Positions 9,321-17,668 of a DNA stretch of 64,000 nucleotides are shown here, one piece after another. This DNA is from Bacteroidota bacterium (GTDB lineage: Bacteria; Bacteroidota; Bacteroidia; Chitinophagales; Chitinophagaceae): NCBI GenBank assembly GCA_028876495.1, contig JAGWRO010000038.1:62001-126000 (forward strand), given 5' to 3'. The translations under genes were made by a program, and so were the position numbers. Position 1 is the stretch's first letter, and every line of letters starts with the position of its first letter. Below the pieces are notes generated by a model, which searched no databases, was not told the DNA's origin, and saw nothing but the letters and a program-made list of their open reading frames with translations.

Positions 9321-11429
9321 TCATCTGAAATCCATTCCTAAATTATACATCACAAAACTCCATATGTCAGCTTCTTCATCAATTTGTTTGTCGGTGGGCT
9401 TTCCGGCGCCGTGGCCGGCTTTGGTTTCTATGCGAATTAAAGTTGGGTTGCTGCCGTCATTATCAGCCTGCAAAGTAGCAGCAAATTTAAAACTATGCGC
9501 AGGCACTACCCTGTCATCATGATCAGCAGTGGTGATTAAAGTTGCCGGATATTTTACACCGGGCTTTAAATTTTGTAAAGGAGAGTATTTGATCAGGTTT
9601 TCAAAATCTTCTTTCTTATCACTTCTGCCATATTCTGTAGCCCATGCCCATCCAATGGTAAATAAATGGTAACGCAACATATCCATCACGCCTACCTGCG
9701 GAATCGCTACTTTAAAAAGATCTGGCCTTTGTGTCATCACCGCACCAACCAACAAACCTCCGTTGCTGCCGCCACGCATAGCCAATTTGGAAGGATTTGT
9801 ATATTTTTTATCGATTAAAAATTGCGCTGCCGCAATAAAATCATTAAACACATTTTGTTTGTTTTGCAACATGCCTTCCTTGTGCCACTCTTCTCCATAT
9901 TCACTGCCGCCGCGAAGGTTTACTTCTACAAAAACACCGCCCTGCTCCAGGAAAAAAGCGTTTGATATAGAAAAACCTGGCGTCAATGCAATATTGAATC
10001 CGCCATAACCATACATCAAAACAGGATTGTTCCCATCAAGTTTTAATCCCTTCTTATAAGTGATAAACATAGGTACTTTTGTTCCGTCTTTACTGATACA
10101 AAACGATTGCAACGTTTGGTAATTATCAGCATTTATCTTTGCTTCACTTTTCCTGAAAAGTTTAGAACTGCCTGTTTCAATATCGTAGCGATAAATGGAT
10201 GCAGGATGATCGAAAGAGGTGTAAGAATAAAAAAGTTCCTTATCTTTTTTATGTGCACTAAAACCTCCGGCAGTACCAATTCCCGGTAATTCAATTTGTT
10301 GGGCATGGTATCCTTTATAATCCGTTTGATACACCCTGCTTGATGCATCCTGCAAATAAGTAAGAAACAATTTCCCTCCTGCTGTTCCTACTGATTCAAG
10401 CAATTCTTTTCGTTGAGGAATTACGGTTTCCCAATTTTCTCTTGCAGCATTCTTCGGATCAATCAATACTACTTTGTAGTTAGGTGCATCCGCATTGGTA
10501 CGGACCAAAATTTTATCGCCATCATTATCAATCACGCTTGATTCTGTATCGAAACCTTTTACCAGCAAAACAAAATCATTTTTTGGCGATTGATCTTGCA
10601 TGTCTTTCACCCAAATTTCAGAGCCGCTGGTTCCTTCGCTTTTTGTCACGATTAAAAAATGTTCATCTTCTGTAAGCCACGCTCCTATTACTCTTAAAGG
10701 ATGTTCTTTGTCTTCATAAATCAATACATCTTCGTTTTGCGGCGTGCCGATCTTATGAAAATAAACTTTATGATTTTGATTTTGAACCGTGAGTTTTTCT
10801 TTAATACCTGGTTCAGGATAACGGCTGTAATAAAAGCCTTCGTCGCCTTTCCATGAAGTGCCGCTGAATTTTATAAATTTCAATTCATCTTTTAATAAAC
10901 TCTTATCAGCCACATTCATTACATGCGCCACTTCCCAGTCGCTGCCTGCCTGCGCTTCCAAATAAACGGCATACTTATTTGTTTTGCTGAAAGAAGGAAC
11001 ACCAATGGCGGCAGTACCATCTTTACTCATTTTGTTGGGATCGATAAAAACTTCCGGTTCTGCATCCAGTCCTTTCTGGCGGTATAATACCGGTTGATTT
11101 TGCAAACCATCGTTCTTATAAAAATAATAATAATCGCCTTCCTTAAATGGTGAGCCATAACGCGTGTAATTCCACATCGACTTCAATTGCGCTTTCGCTT
11201 TTTCACGAAATGGAATTTGAGATAAATAATTTTCAGTCACTACATTTTCTTCTTTTACCCATGCTTTGGTTTCTTCACTGTTATCGTCTTCCAGCCAGCG
11301 ATATGGATCCTTTACAATCGTACCGAAGTAATTGTCCTGCTGGCTTACTTTTTTAGTTTCAGGATATTTTATTTGGGAAAAAGTTTGTGTAGTTATTGAC
11401 ATAAGCAAAATAAAAAAATTGATCTTCAT
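9321..11429 (-). CDS. Secreted prolyl oligopeptidase (S9A family)
   Basis: This serine peptidase cleaves short peptides after proline. A Sec signal peptide (about residues 1-18, ending TQTFSQ) points to periplasmic or outer-surface location. Residues 25-430 form the beta-propeller gate. The alpha/beta-hydrolase domain carries the catalytic triad: S555 in GGSNGGLL, D638 in ADHDDRVVP, and H673 in KAGHGAGKP. At 702 residues it matches the usual size. Its neighbours are unrelated, so it probably serves peptide scavenging. Confidence 0.95.
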   Translation of the reverse strand: MKINFFILLMSITTQTFSQIKYPETKKVSQQDNYFGTIVKDPYRWLEDDNSEETKAWVKEENVVTENYLSQIPFREKAKAQLKSMWNYTRYGSPFKEGDYYYFYKNDGLQNQPVLYRQKGLDAEPEVFIDPNKMSKDGTAAIGVPSFSKTNKYAVYLEAQAGSDWEVAHVMNVADKSLLKDELKFIKFSGTSWKGDEGFYYSRYPEPGIKEKLTVQNQNHKVYFHKIGTPQNEDVLIYEDKEHPLRVIGAWLTEDEHFLIVTKSEGTSGSEIWVKDMQDQSPKNDFVLLVKGFDTESSVIDNDGDKILVRTNADAPNYKVVLIDPKNAARENWETVIPQRKELLESVGTAGGKLFLTYLQDASSRVYQTDYKGYHAQQIELPGIGTAGGFSAHKKDKELFYSYTSFDHPASIYRYDIETGSSKLFRKSEAKINADNYQTLQSFCISKDGTKVPMFITYKKGLKLDGNNPVLMYGYGGFNIALTPGFSISNAFFLEQGGVFVEVNLRGGSEYGEEWHKEGMLQNKQNVFNDFIAAAQFLIDKKYTNPSKLAMRGGSNGGLLVGAVMTQRPDLFKVAIPQVGVMDMLRYHLFTIGWAWATEYGRSDKKEDFENLIKYSPLQNLKPGVKYPATLITTADHDDRVVPAHSFKFAATLQADNDGSNPTLIRIETKAGHGAGKPTDKQIDEEADIWSFVMYNLGMDFR

Positions 11430-11589
11430 TACAATTTTTAATTTATTAAATGAAGATAAAAGAAATTAAAATCAATGCATAAAAAAAATCACCACTTTCA
11501 AAATGTTAACTGGTCGGGAAAAGGATTTGTGCAGTAAAACAACAAATAAAGTCATTTCCTATTTTATTGTAAAAAAGTATTTTCTTATC

Positions 11590-11602
11590 AACTTGACAAG
11601 TT
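11590..11602. promoter_or_regulatory. Palindrome upstream of the orphan antitoxin, candidate operator
   Basis: AACTTGACAAGTT is a perfect 6-1-6 inverted repeat, 32 bp before the antitoxin start. Antitoxins of the Phd/YefM type usually repress their own promoter by binding such palindromes. The link here is inferred from position only. Confidence 0.4.
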
Positions 11603-11633
11603 CTAATATATTTTTACATTAAACTCTTTTAAT

Positions 11634-11870
11634 ATGGAAATAATGACTGTGAGTGAATTTAAAGCCCATTTTTCGGATGCAATTAAAAAGGTGATTGCCG
11701 GAGAAGAAATTCGCATTTCTTACGGAAAAAAGAAAGAAGTTGTAGCACGGTTAGTTCCAAAAAGCCAGAAGCCTCAGAATAAAAGAAAGATTGGTTTACT
11801 TGACGGGAAATCAAAAGTCAGCTTTACTAACTCTTTTAAAATAACTGAAGAAAAATTCCTTGACCTATGA
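11634..11870 (+). CDS. Phd/YefM-type antitoxin, apparently without its toxin
   Basis: This 78-residue protein begins MEIMTVSEFKAHFSDAIKKV and continues with the GEEIRISYGKK..VARLVP strand typical of Phd/YefM DNA-binding antitoxins. Its role would be to neutralise a partner toxin (often a PIN or RelE type) and repress the pair. The toxin gene is missing. An ATG overlaps the antitoxin stop as ATGA at 11867-11870, the usual coupling, but reads only three codons (Met-Arg-Phe) to a stop. The next gene is fabD, convergent. It may now be a free-standing antitoxin or a simple repressor. Confidence 0.8.
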   Translation: MEIMTVSEFKAHFSDAIKKVIAGEEIRISYGKKKEVVARLVPKSQKPQNKRKIGLLDGKSKVSFTNSFKITEEKFLDL

Positions 11871-11922
11871 GATTTTAGGCTTAGTGATTTTTTGTAAAGA
11901 TATTTTTACTCTAATTATTTGT

Positions 11923-12804
11923 TTAGCCGATTCCATCAACCTGAACTTCCCTGTTTATCTTAGTCACCAATCCCTGCAAAACCTTTCCGGGACCGCATTC
12001 AGTAAATTGGGTAGCGCCATCAGCAATCATTTGTTCAATGGTTTGTGTCCATCTGACAGGGCCGGTTAGTTGTGCGATAAGATTTGATTTTATTTCATGC
12101 GGATCTGTAACACCTTTTGCCACTACATTCTGATAAACCGGGCAAAAAGGAGTATTGAATTTTGTATTTTCAATCGCTTCCTTTAATTCATCTTTTGCAG
12201 GTTGCATTAAAGGCGAATGAAAAGCCCCGCCGACAGGAAGCACCAACGCACGTTTCGCTCCTGCTTGCTTCAATAAAATACACGCTTCTTCAATCCCTTT
12301 CATTGAACCGGAAATTACGATTTGGCCGGGACAATTATAATTGGCAGGAACAACTACTTCATTGATAATATCGGCACAAATTTCTTCGACCTTTTTATCC
12401 TCCAACCCAAGAATGGCCGCCATCGTAGAAGGATTGATCTCACACGCTTTTTGCATAGCTTTCGCCCTTACAGAAACCAGTCGTAAAGCATCTGTAAAAC
12501 TCAAACAACCATTGGCCACCAGTGCTGAAAATTCCCCAAGTGAATGACCTGCAACCATATCCGGCTGAGCATTTGTTTCAGTTTTAAACGCAATTACCGA
12601 ATGCAAAAAAACGGCGGGCTGGGTTACGTTTGTTTGTTTCAATTCATCGGTTGTTCCAAAAAACATTACATCTGAGATAGGAAAACCAAGCACTTCATTC
12701 GCTTCATCAAAAAGCAATTTAGCCTGTTCGTTCTCGTCATATAGATTTTTGCCCATTCCTATGAATTGAGATCCTTGCCCGGGAAAAATAAATGCGTGCG
12801 CCAT
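11923..12804 (-). CDS. fabD: Malonyl-CoA:ACP transacylase FabD
   Basis: FabD moves malonyl groups from CoA to acyl carrier protein to supply fatty-acid elongation in the cytoplasm. FIFPGQGSQFIGMG opens the protein. The nucleophile is S88 in GHSLGEFSALV, and the partner His is H196 in GGAFHSPLM. At 293 residues it has the usual length. It starts 10 bp after folE on the same strand and ends the minus-strand operon that begins with the two PTPS-family genes. Its presence with pterin genes probably reflects shared expression and not a shared pathway. Confidence 0.96.
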   Translation of the reverse strand: MAHAFIFPGQGSQFIGMGKNLYDENEQAKLLFDEANEVLGFPISDVMFFGTTDELKQTNVTQPAVFLHSVIAFKTETNAQPDMVAGHSLGEFSALVANGCLSFTDALRLVSVRAKAMQKACEINPSTMAAILGLEDKKVEEICADIINEVVVPANYNCPGQIVISGSMKGIEEACILLKQAGAKRALVLPVGGAFHSPLMQPAKDELKEAIENTKFNTPFCPVYQNVVAKGVTDPHEIKSNLIAQLTGPVRWTQTIEQMIADGATQFTECGPGKVLQGLVTKINREVQVDGIG

Positions 12805-12814
12805 AGTTTCAATT

Positions 12815-13420
12815 TTAATTTCTTCTAATCAGGTCTGCTTTTATAAGACTTATAAATTCGTTCCTTGTTGTTTGTTTTTCGAATTCACCAAAAAAAGCAG
12901 AAGTGGTAGTAACCGAATTTTGTTTTTGTACACCGCGCATCATCATGCATAAATGTTCAGCTTCTATCACAACCGCTACACCTAAAGGATCAAGAGAATC
13001 TTTTATAGCGTCGAGAATTTGGGTAGTTAACCTTTCCTGCACTTGTAATCTTTTTGAAAAAACATCTACCACACGTGCAATTTTACTTAACCCGGTGATC
13101 CATCCGTTAGGTATATATGCAATGTGTGCTTTACCAAAAAAAGGCAACATATGGTGTTCGCACATACTGTACAATTCAATATTTTTTACCACGATCATTT
13201 CACTTACATCTTCATGAAATTTTGCAGAATTTAAAATGGCACCCGCATCCTGTTGATAGCCCTGTGTTGCATACTGCATTGCTTTTGCAATTCGTTCAGG
13301 TGTTTTAAGCAATCCTTCCCTGTCAGGATTTTCACCTATCAACCTGATGGTATCCCGATAGTTTTTCATTAGTCCATTCGTCACCTCTTCATCGTAATGT
13401 TCAATTTTTTTATAAGCCAT
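12815..13420 (-). CDS. folE: GTP cyclohydrolase I (type IA)
   Basis: FolE converts GTP to 7,8-dihydroneopterin triphosphate, the entry to folate, tetrahydrobiopterin and queuosine precursors. The zinc ligands are visible as C87 and H90 in [10 protein letters not shown] and C158 in [11 protein letters not shown]. The active-site block [20 protein letters not shown] is intact. Its length of 201 residues is typical. Two PTPS-family genes lie directly upstream on the same strand (32 bp gap), so the product is likely handed to them as substrate. Confidence 0.96.
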   Translation of the reverse strand: MAYKKIEHYDEEVTNGLMKNYRDTIRLIGENPDREGLLKTPERIAKAMQYATQGYQQDAGAILNSAKFHEDVSEMIVVKNIELYSMCEHHMLPFFGKAHIAYIPNGWITGLSKIARVVDVFSKRLQVQERLTTQILDAIKDSLDPLGVAVVIEAEHLCMMMRGVQKQNSVTTTSAFFGEFEKQTTRNEFISLIKADLIRRN

Positions 13421-13452
13421 AAATCACTTGTTTAAATTAAAAAATAAAAAAA

Positions 13453-13869
13453 TCATGATGCTGGATATTCTACAAAATTTCTTGGCGTTTCATACAACCG
13501 AACCTGCAGATTCATCCTTTCATCGATTTTACTACGTAAAATATCATAAATAACCATTGCAATATTCTCAGCTGTAGGGTTAGTATCCAAAAATTCCGGC
13601 ACATCAAGGTTAAGATTTTTATGATCCAGTTTTTCAATTACCGTTTCATTTATCAAATCACTTAAATATTTAAGGTCAATTACAAAACCTGTATCAGCAG
13701 CAGGTTCGCCGGTTACTTTCACCTCCACTTCATAATTATGTCCATGATAATTTGGATTGTTACATTTTCCAAAAACAGCATAATTTTTTTCTTCGCTCCA
13801 CGAAGGATTGTTTAGCCGGTGTGCAGCGCAGAAATGTTCTTTTCTATAAACTGATACTTTCTTGTTCAT
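13453..13869 (-). CDS. 6-pyruvoyl-tetrahydropterin synthase / QueD family protein, copy 1
   Basis: This PTPS-family enzyme acts on dihydroneopterin triphosphate, giving 6-carboxy-tetrahydropterin (QueD, for queuosine) or 6-pyruvoyl-tetrahydropterin. The zinc histidines are in EHFCAAH and HGHNYEV. The candidate catalytic Cys is in VFGKCNNPN, and the C-terminal Glu in LYETPRNFVEY fits pterin anchoring. At 138 residues it is full length. It is clearly paralogous to the gene just upstream (both contain DTGFVI and LDHKNLNLDV). Which reaction each copy performs cannot be decided by eye. Confidence 0.9.
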   Translation of the reverse strand: MNKKVSVYRKEHFCAAHRLNNPSWSEEKNYAVFGKCNNPNYHGHNYEVEVKVTGEPAADTGFVIDLKYLSDLINETVIEKLDHKNLNLDVPEFLDTNPTAENIAMVIYDILRSKIDERMNLQVRLYETPRNFVEYPAS

Positions 13870-13899
13870 CTTCTAAATGTAATTAAAAAAACAGGAGTT

Positions 13900-14310
13900 T
13901 TAGTTTCCAAAATACTCAACAAAAATTTTTGCAGTCTCAAAAAGCTTTACCGAATGCAGATTGACGCCTTCAGGTAAATGAGGCGTCAATTGTCGCCAGA
14001 TGGCGATAGCTAGGTTTTCTGCGGAACACAATTTTGCCTTCATAAATTCCACATCCAGGTTCAGATTTTTATGATCCAGTTCTTCTATGATATACTGCTT
14101 AACCAGTTTACTCAATATTTGTGCATTTATTACAAAACCAGTGTCTGCATTCACTTCGCCCTTTACCGTTACATGCAATTCATAATTGTGCCCGTGCCAG
14201 TTTTCATTGGCGCACTTACCAAACTCCTCGTTATTTTTTTCTTTGCTCCACGCCGGATTATACAATTTATGAGCTGCATTAAAATGTTCTATTCGTGTTA
14301 AAAATATCAT
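13900..14310 (-). CDS. 6-pyruvoyl-tetrahydropterin synthase / QueD family protein, copy 2
   Basis: This is the second PTPS-family paralogue and the first gene of the operon. It has zinc histidines in EHFNAAH and HGHNYELH, a Cys in EFGKCANEN, and the C-terminal LFETAKIFVEY. I place the start at 14310 (136 aa), which matches copy 1. A longer frame reaching 14427 would run through the promoter region and over the start of mqnB. The Cys context and the middle segment differ from copy 1, so the pair may have split functions such as QueD versus a pterin-cofactor synthase. Confidence 0.9.
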   Translation of the reverse strand: MIFLTRIEHFNAAHKLYNPAWSKEKNNEEFGKCANENWHGHNYELHVTVKGEVNADTGFVINAQILSKLVKQYIIEELDHKNLNLDVEFMKAKLCSAENLAIAIWRQLTPHLPEGVNLHSVKLFETAKIFVEYFGN

Positions 14311-14329
14311 TGAACTATGAAAATTTGCG

Positions 14330-14337
14330 CAAAGGTA
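14330..14337 (-). promoter_or_regulatory. -7 promoter box (TACCTTTG) of the PTPS-folE-fabD operon
   Basis: On the minus strand TACCTTTG fits the Bacteroidota -7 consensus TAnnTTTG and lies 20 bp before the start at 14310. No good TTTG at -33 was found. The same octamer precedes efp and mdh. Confidence 0.42.
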
Positions 14338-14381
14338 AACCGATGAATTCATAATACGATTGTAAATACGAAATTTGCAGA

Positions 14382-15005
14382 ATGAATTTATTAATTGTTG
14401 CTGCAACCCAATTTGAAATTGAACCATTTATCCGACACAAAAAAAAGGCAGATATTTTGATTACCGGCGTAGGAATTCCTGCAACCGTTTATCATCTCAC
14501 CCAAAAACTAATGACTAAAAAATATGACCTCGTAATCCAGGCAGGCATTGCCGGAAGTTTTTCTAAAAGATTGAATTTAGGTGGAGTGGTTGCCATAAAA
14601 GGAGATACGTTCGCAGATCTTGGCATTGAAGAAAAAGGAAATTTGCAAACACTTTTTGAAACCAGTTTTATTAAGAAAAATGATTTCCCTTTCACCAATG
14701 GATGGCTTGTAAATCAACATCTGATTTTGCAAAAAATGTCTTTGCCCGTGGTAAATGCGATCTCGATAAATAAAATCAGCGACAGCGATTTTCAAAACAA
14801 AATGATGTTTGAAAAATTTGCAGCAGATGTTGAAAGTATGGAAGGAGCTGGATTTCATTATGTTTGTCTTCAGCAGAAAACAAATTTTTTACAATTGCGC
14901 AGCATTTCAAATTACATAGGAGAAAGAGATAAATCGAAATGGAAAATGACTGAAGCAATTGAAAACCTCAACAAAGAATTAATTAAAATAGTTGACAACT
15001 TATAA
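14382..15005 (+). CDS. mqnB: Futalosine hydrolase MqnB
   Basis: MqnB removes hypoxanthine from futalosine in the alternative (futalosine) route to menaquinone. The protein has the nucleoside-phosphorylase/hydrolase fold: MNLLIVAATQFEIEPFI at the start, then ILITGVGIPATVYHL, VIQAGIAGSF, and the substrate-recognition Glu in VESMEGAGFHYVC. Its length of 207 residues is typical. The next gene, 8 bp away, is mqnD from the same pathway, which supports this reading over MTA/SAH nucleosidase. Confidence 0.92.
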   Translation: MNLLIVAATQFEIEPFIRHKKKADILITGVGIPATVYHLTQKLMTKKYDLVIQAGIAGSFSKRLNLGGVVAIKGDTFADLGIEEKGNLQTLFETSFIKKNDFPFTNGWLVNQHLILQKMSLPVVNAISINKISDSDFQNKMMFEKFAADVESMEGAGFHYVCLQQKTNFLQLRSISNYIGERDKSKWKMTEAIENLNKELIKIVDNL

Positions 15006-15013
15006 AAATCAAT

Positions 15014-15844
15014 ATGAATTTTACACTTGGATTTTCACCCTGCCCGAATGATACTTTTATTTTTGACGGACTGGTGAATAAAAAAATTGATACCGGAGAT
15101 TTTACATTTACTGTTCAATTAGAAGATGTGGAAACCTTGAATGAAATGGCAAAAAATCAAGTGCTGGATTTTACCAAGATCAGCTATGGCGTTTTACCGC
15201 TGGTTGCAAAAAATTACCAGGTACTCAACAGCGGAAGTGCATTAGGCAAAGGCGTTGGCCCGCTTTTAATTTCAAAAAAACCGGTGGATTTTAAAGAGGT
15301 TGAAAAATATACCATTGCCATTCCCGGTGAAAATACAACTGCCCATCTTTTGTTTACACTTGCCTTCCCGAATGCAAAAAATAAAGTGTTTAAAAGATAT
15401 GATGACATAGAAAATTCTGTTCTTAATTCAGAGAATGTATTAGGCGTTATCATTCATGAAAATCGTTTTACCTATATGGATAAAGGGTTACACAAGATTG
15501 TTGATTTGGGAAATTTCTGGGAAGAAAAAACATCGCTGCCCATTCCTTTAGGAGGTATTGTTGGGAAAAAAAGTCTTGATGAAAACATTTTGAAGCAAGT
15601 AGATGCTTTGATCAAAAAAAGCATAGAATATTCTTTTAGCCATTACCCATTGATTACAGATTATGTAAAACAACATTCTCAGGAAATGGAACCTGAAGTG
15701 ATGAAAAAACATATTGATCTATATGTAAATAATTACTCTATCGATTTGGGCTCAGACGGGAAAAATGCAATTCAAAAGTTTATGGAGATTTATAATAAAA
15801 GCCACAAAATTGAAAGCCAGGAAACAGAAAATATTTTTATATAG
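15014..15844 (+). CDS. mqnD: 1,4-dihydroxy-6-naphthoate synthase MqnD
   Basis: MqnD cleaves cyclic dehypoxanthine futalosine to 1,4-dihydroxy-6-naphthoate in menaquinone synthesis. The family start LGFSPCPNDTFIFDGLVN is intact, and the substrate-binding segments TKISYGVLPLV and IAIPGENTTAHLL follow. The later HENRFTYMDKGL block supports the assignment. At 276 residues it is full length. It forms a two-gene operon with mqnB, 8 bp apart, and is convergent with the aminotransferase remnant whose stop lies 6 bp away. Confidence 0.94.
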   Translation: MNFTLGFSPCPNDTFIFDGLVNKKIDTGDFTFTVQLEDVETLNEMAKNQVLDFTKISYGVLPLVAKNYQVLNSGSALGKGVGPLLISKKPVDFKEVEKYTIAIPGENTTAHLLFTLAFPNAKNKVFKRYDDIENSVLNSENVLGVIIHENRFTYMDKGLHKIVDLGNFWEEKTSLPIPLGGIVGKKSLDENILKQVDALIKKSIEYSFSHYPLITDYVKQHSQEMEPEVMKKHIDLYVNNYSIDLGSDGKNAIQKFMEIYNKSHKIESQETENIFI

Positions 15845-15850
15845 AAAAGG

Positions 15851-16686
15851 TTACATACTTTCAATAAAATGCTGAAAAACTTCTTTCACTCTTTCGTTCC
15901 CATACGTCTTATCCCTAAATTGTTTAACCCACCTTACAGGCTGAATAGAATTGGTAAGAAAAAGTTCGTCTGCTAATAAAAGCTCTTCAACAGAAAGGCT
16001 TTTTTCTTCAATTTTCAAATTTCGGAGCAGTAACTTTTCCATCATCCATCGGCGCATCGTGCCTGCCACACAGCCTTCTGCAAGTAGCGGTGTAATTATC
16101 TTTTCATCTTTTATAATAAAAATATTTGCAATTGCAGATTCACAAACTCTTCCAAAAGCATTTAGAATGATCGCTTCATCAAGGTTATTTTTTTTGCAAA
16201 TCTTGCAGCCATTACAGAAGGAAGATAATTATTGGATTTTATATTAGAAAAACAATCGGCACTTTTTCTCACATCCGGAAATACGTCAATTATCAATCCT
16301 TGCCGATTCAACTCTATTTCACCGGAAAGAGGAAAAGTTTCAATAAGAAAATTGGTTGAATTTTCAATATCAAAAAGTCCTTCATCACCCCTAAAAACCA
16401 TTAACCGGATTTTTGCATTTGCCGAAATAGAATTCTTTAATAAAAGTTCGTTTACTGTGTCAATAAAATATTCTTCGGAAAAAAATACCGGCAACTCTAC
16501 CCCAAGTATTTTCATTCCATCAAACAATCTTTCAAAATGAAAATTCATATTAACGATCTTGCCTTGCTGCATACGCATTGTTTCAAAAAGTCCATCTCCA
16601 TAACGAAAAGAACGGTTTTCATGCGTTATAACAGGCATGCCCAAATGAAAAAACTGTTTGTTATAAATAAAAAAATGCTCATTCAT
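15851..16686 (-). pseudogene. Class IV aminotransferase (aminodeoxychorismate lyase / branched-chain aminotransferase type), frameshifted
   Basis: This is a PLP enzyme of the PabC/IlvE fold split over two frames. The first part (16686 to 16162) has VITHENRSFRYGDGLFETM and the catalytic Lys in SNIKSNNYLPSVMAARFA. The second part continues with the cofactor-loop region CVAGTMRRWMMEK and ends at 15851. The frames change at a run of eight A (minus strand; T at 16188-16195). One extra A would restore a protein of about 278 residues. It could be a mutation, a homopolymer sequence error, or -1 slippage on A-AAA-AAA. PabC (p-aminobenzoate for folate) is the more likely role but is not proven. Confidence 0.85.
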
Positions 16687-16705
16687 GTTTAAAAAGATGA
16701 ATGAG

Positions 16706-16713
16706 CAAAAATA
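16706..16713 (-). promoter_or_regulatory. -7 promoter box (TATTTTTG) of the class IV aminotransferase gene
   Basis: The minus-strand octamer TATTTTTG fits TAnnTTTG and ends 20 bp before the ATG at 16686. The -33 box is not clear. Confidence 0.35.
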
Positions 16714-16737
16714 AATAGTTGGTTTGGGTAAACACGA

Positions 16738-17418
16738 TTAATTTTCCTGGTCGAGCAGGTTATTCTTAACCGCGAACATAATTAATCCTGCAGTGCTTTT
16801 GGTTCCCGTCTTTACTTTTAGTTTATCACGTATCGCTTCAATCGTGCGTGGACTGAGATCAACAGCTTCCGCAATTTCGCGCGTACTTTTCTCCTCACAC
16901 ATCAATCTTAAAATAGTAATTTCTTTATCATTAAGAACAGCCTCTTCATTTCCTGTGCTAAAAGGAGAGGCAATATTTTTTTGACGCAGATTGTTCAAAA
17001 GCGCTTTATTCGTTAATGAGTTAAAATAAAATTCCTGCTGATGACAGGTTTTTATAGCTTCGTAAATCACTTCAGCATCTGATGTTTTTACGAGGTAACT
17101 ATTAGCACCCAGTTCCATTAATTTAGTAATTACACTTTGATCGTCAAGTAATGTCAACATAATAACCTTGATGCCGGGATATAGTTTCTTAATTTCAGGA
17201 AGTGCAGTAATACCATCCATGATCGGCATCTGTATATCCAATAAAATCACATCAGGCTGAATCCCTTTAAGCATATTAAGAAGGTGTGCTCCATTATCGG
17301 ATTCCGCAATTATTTTAATATCTTTTTTTGAGGAAAGCGCGGTTTTTACTCCAGCCCTGTAAAGAACATGATCGTCAACAATCATCACATTAATCACATC
17401 CCCATTTTCTTCTTTCAT
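16738..17418 (-). CDS. Response regulator, NarL/FixJ family (REC plus LuxR-type HTH)
   Basis: This is a two-component transcription regulator. The receiver domain (about residues 8-125) has the acidic pair D15-D16, the phosphoacceptor D61 in VILLDIQMPIMDG, the conserved Thr in VIMLTLLDD and the Lys in YLVKTSD. The LuxR-type helix-turn-helix (about 160-220) reads LNDKEITILRLMCEEKSTRE and continues with LSPRTIEAIRDKL. The linker between the domains is about 30 residues. No histidine kinase gene lies next to it, so its partner is elsewhere and its targets are unknown. Confidence 0.94.
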   Translation of the reverse strand: MKEENGDVINVMIVDDHVLYRAGVKTALSSKKDIKIIAESDNGAHLLNMLKGIQPDVILLDIQMPIMDGITALPEIKKLYPGIKVIMLTLLDDQSVITKLMELGANSYLVKTSDAEVIYEAIKTCHQQEFYFNSLTNKALLNNLRQKNIASPFSTGNEEAVLNDKEITILRLMCEEKSTREIAEAVDLSPRTIEAIRDKLKVKTGTKSTAGLIMFAVKNNLLDQEN

Positions 17419-17625
17419 AGTATAAATGAATTTTTAATTGTAAATAACCCTACAAAACTCTACTTTATTTATGGTAAATAAAACCGAATAATTACCAATT
17501 TTAAAGAATCGTAATAATACGCTTTAAAAACGTAGATTAACCCACAATATTTTATAAAAATAAAATAACAAATCGATAAGGTTAAATTAAGTTACTAACC
17601 TTTTCTGTACAAAAAATCAATAAAA

Positions 17626-17647
17626 AAGCACCGAATAAACGGTGCTT
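17626..17647 (-). terminator. Intrinsic terminator of the thrS-infC operon
   Basis: AAGCACCG and CGGTGCTT form a perfect 8-bp stem with a 6-nt loop. On the minus strand it is followed by TTTTTTATTG. It lies 22 bp after the infC stop codon, so transcription ends without rpmI or rplT. Confidence 0.85.
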
Positions 17648-17668
17648 GCTGAACAAATAAAATTTATT

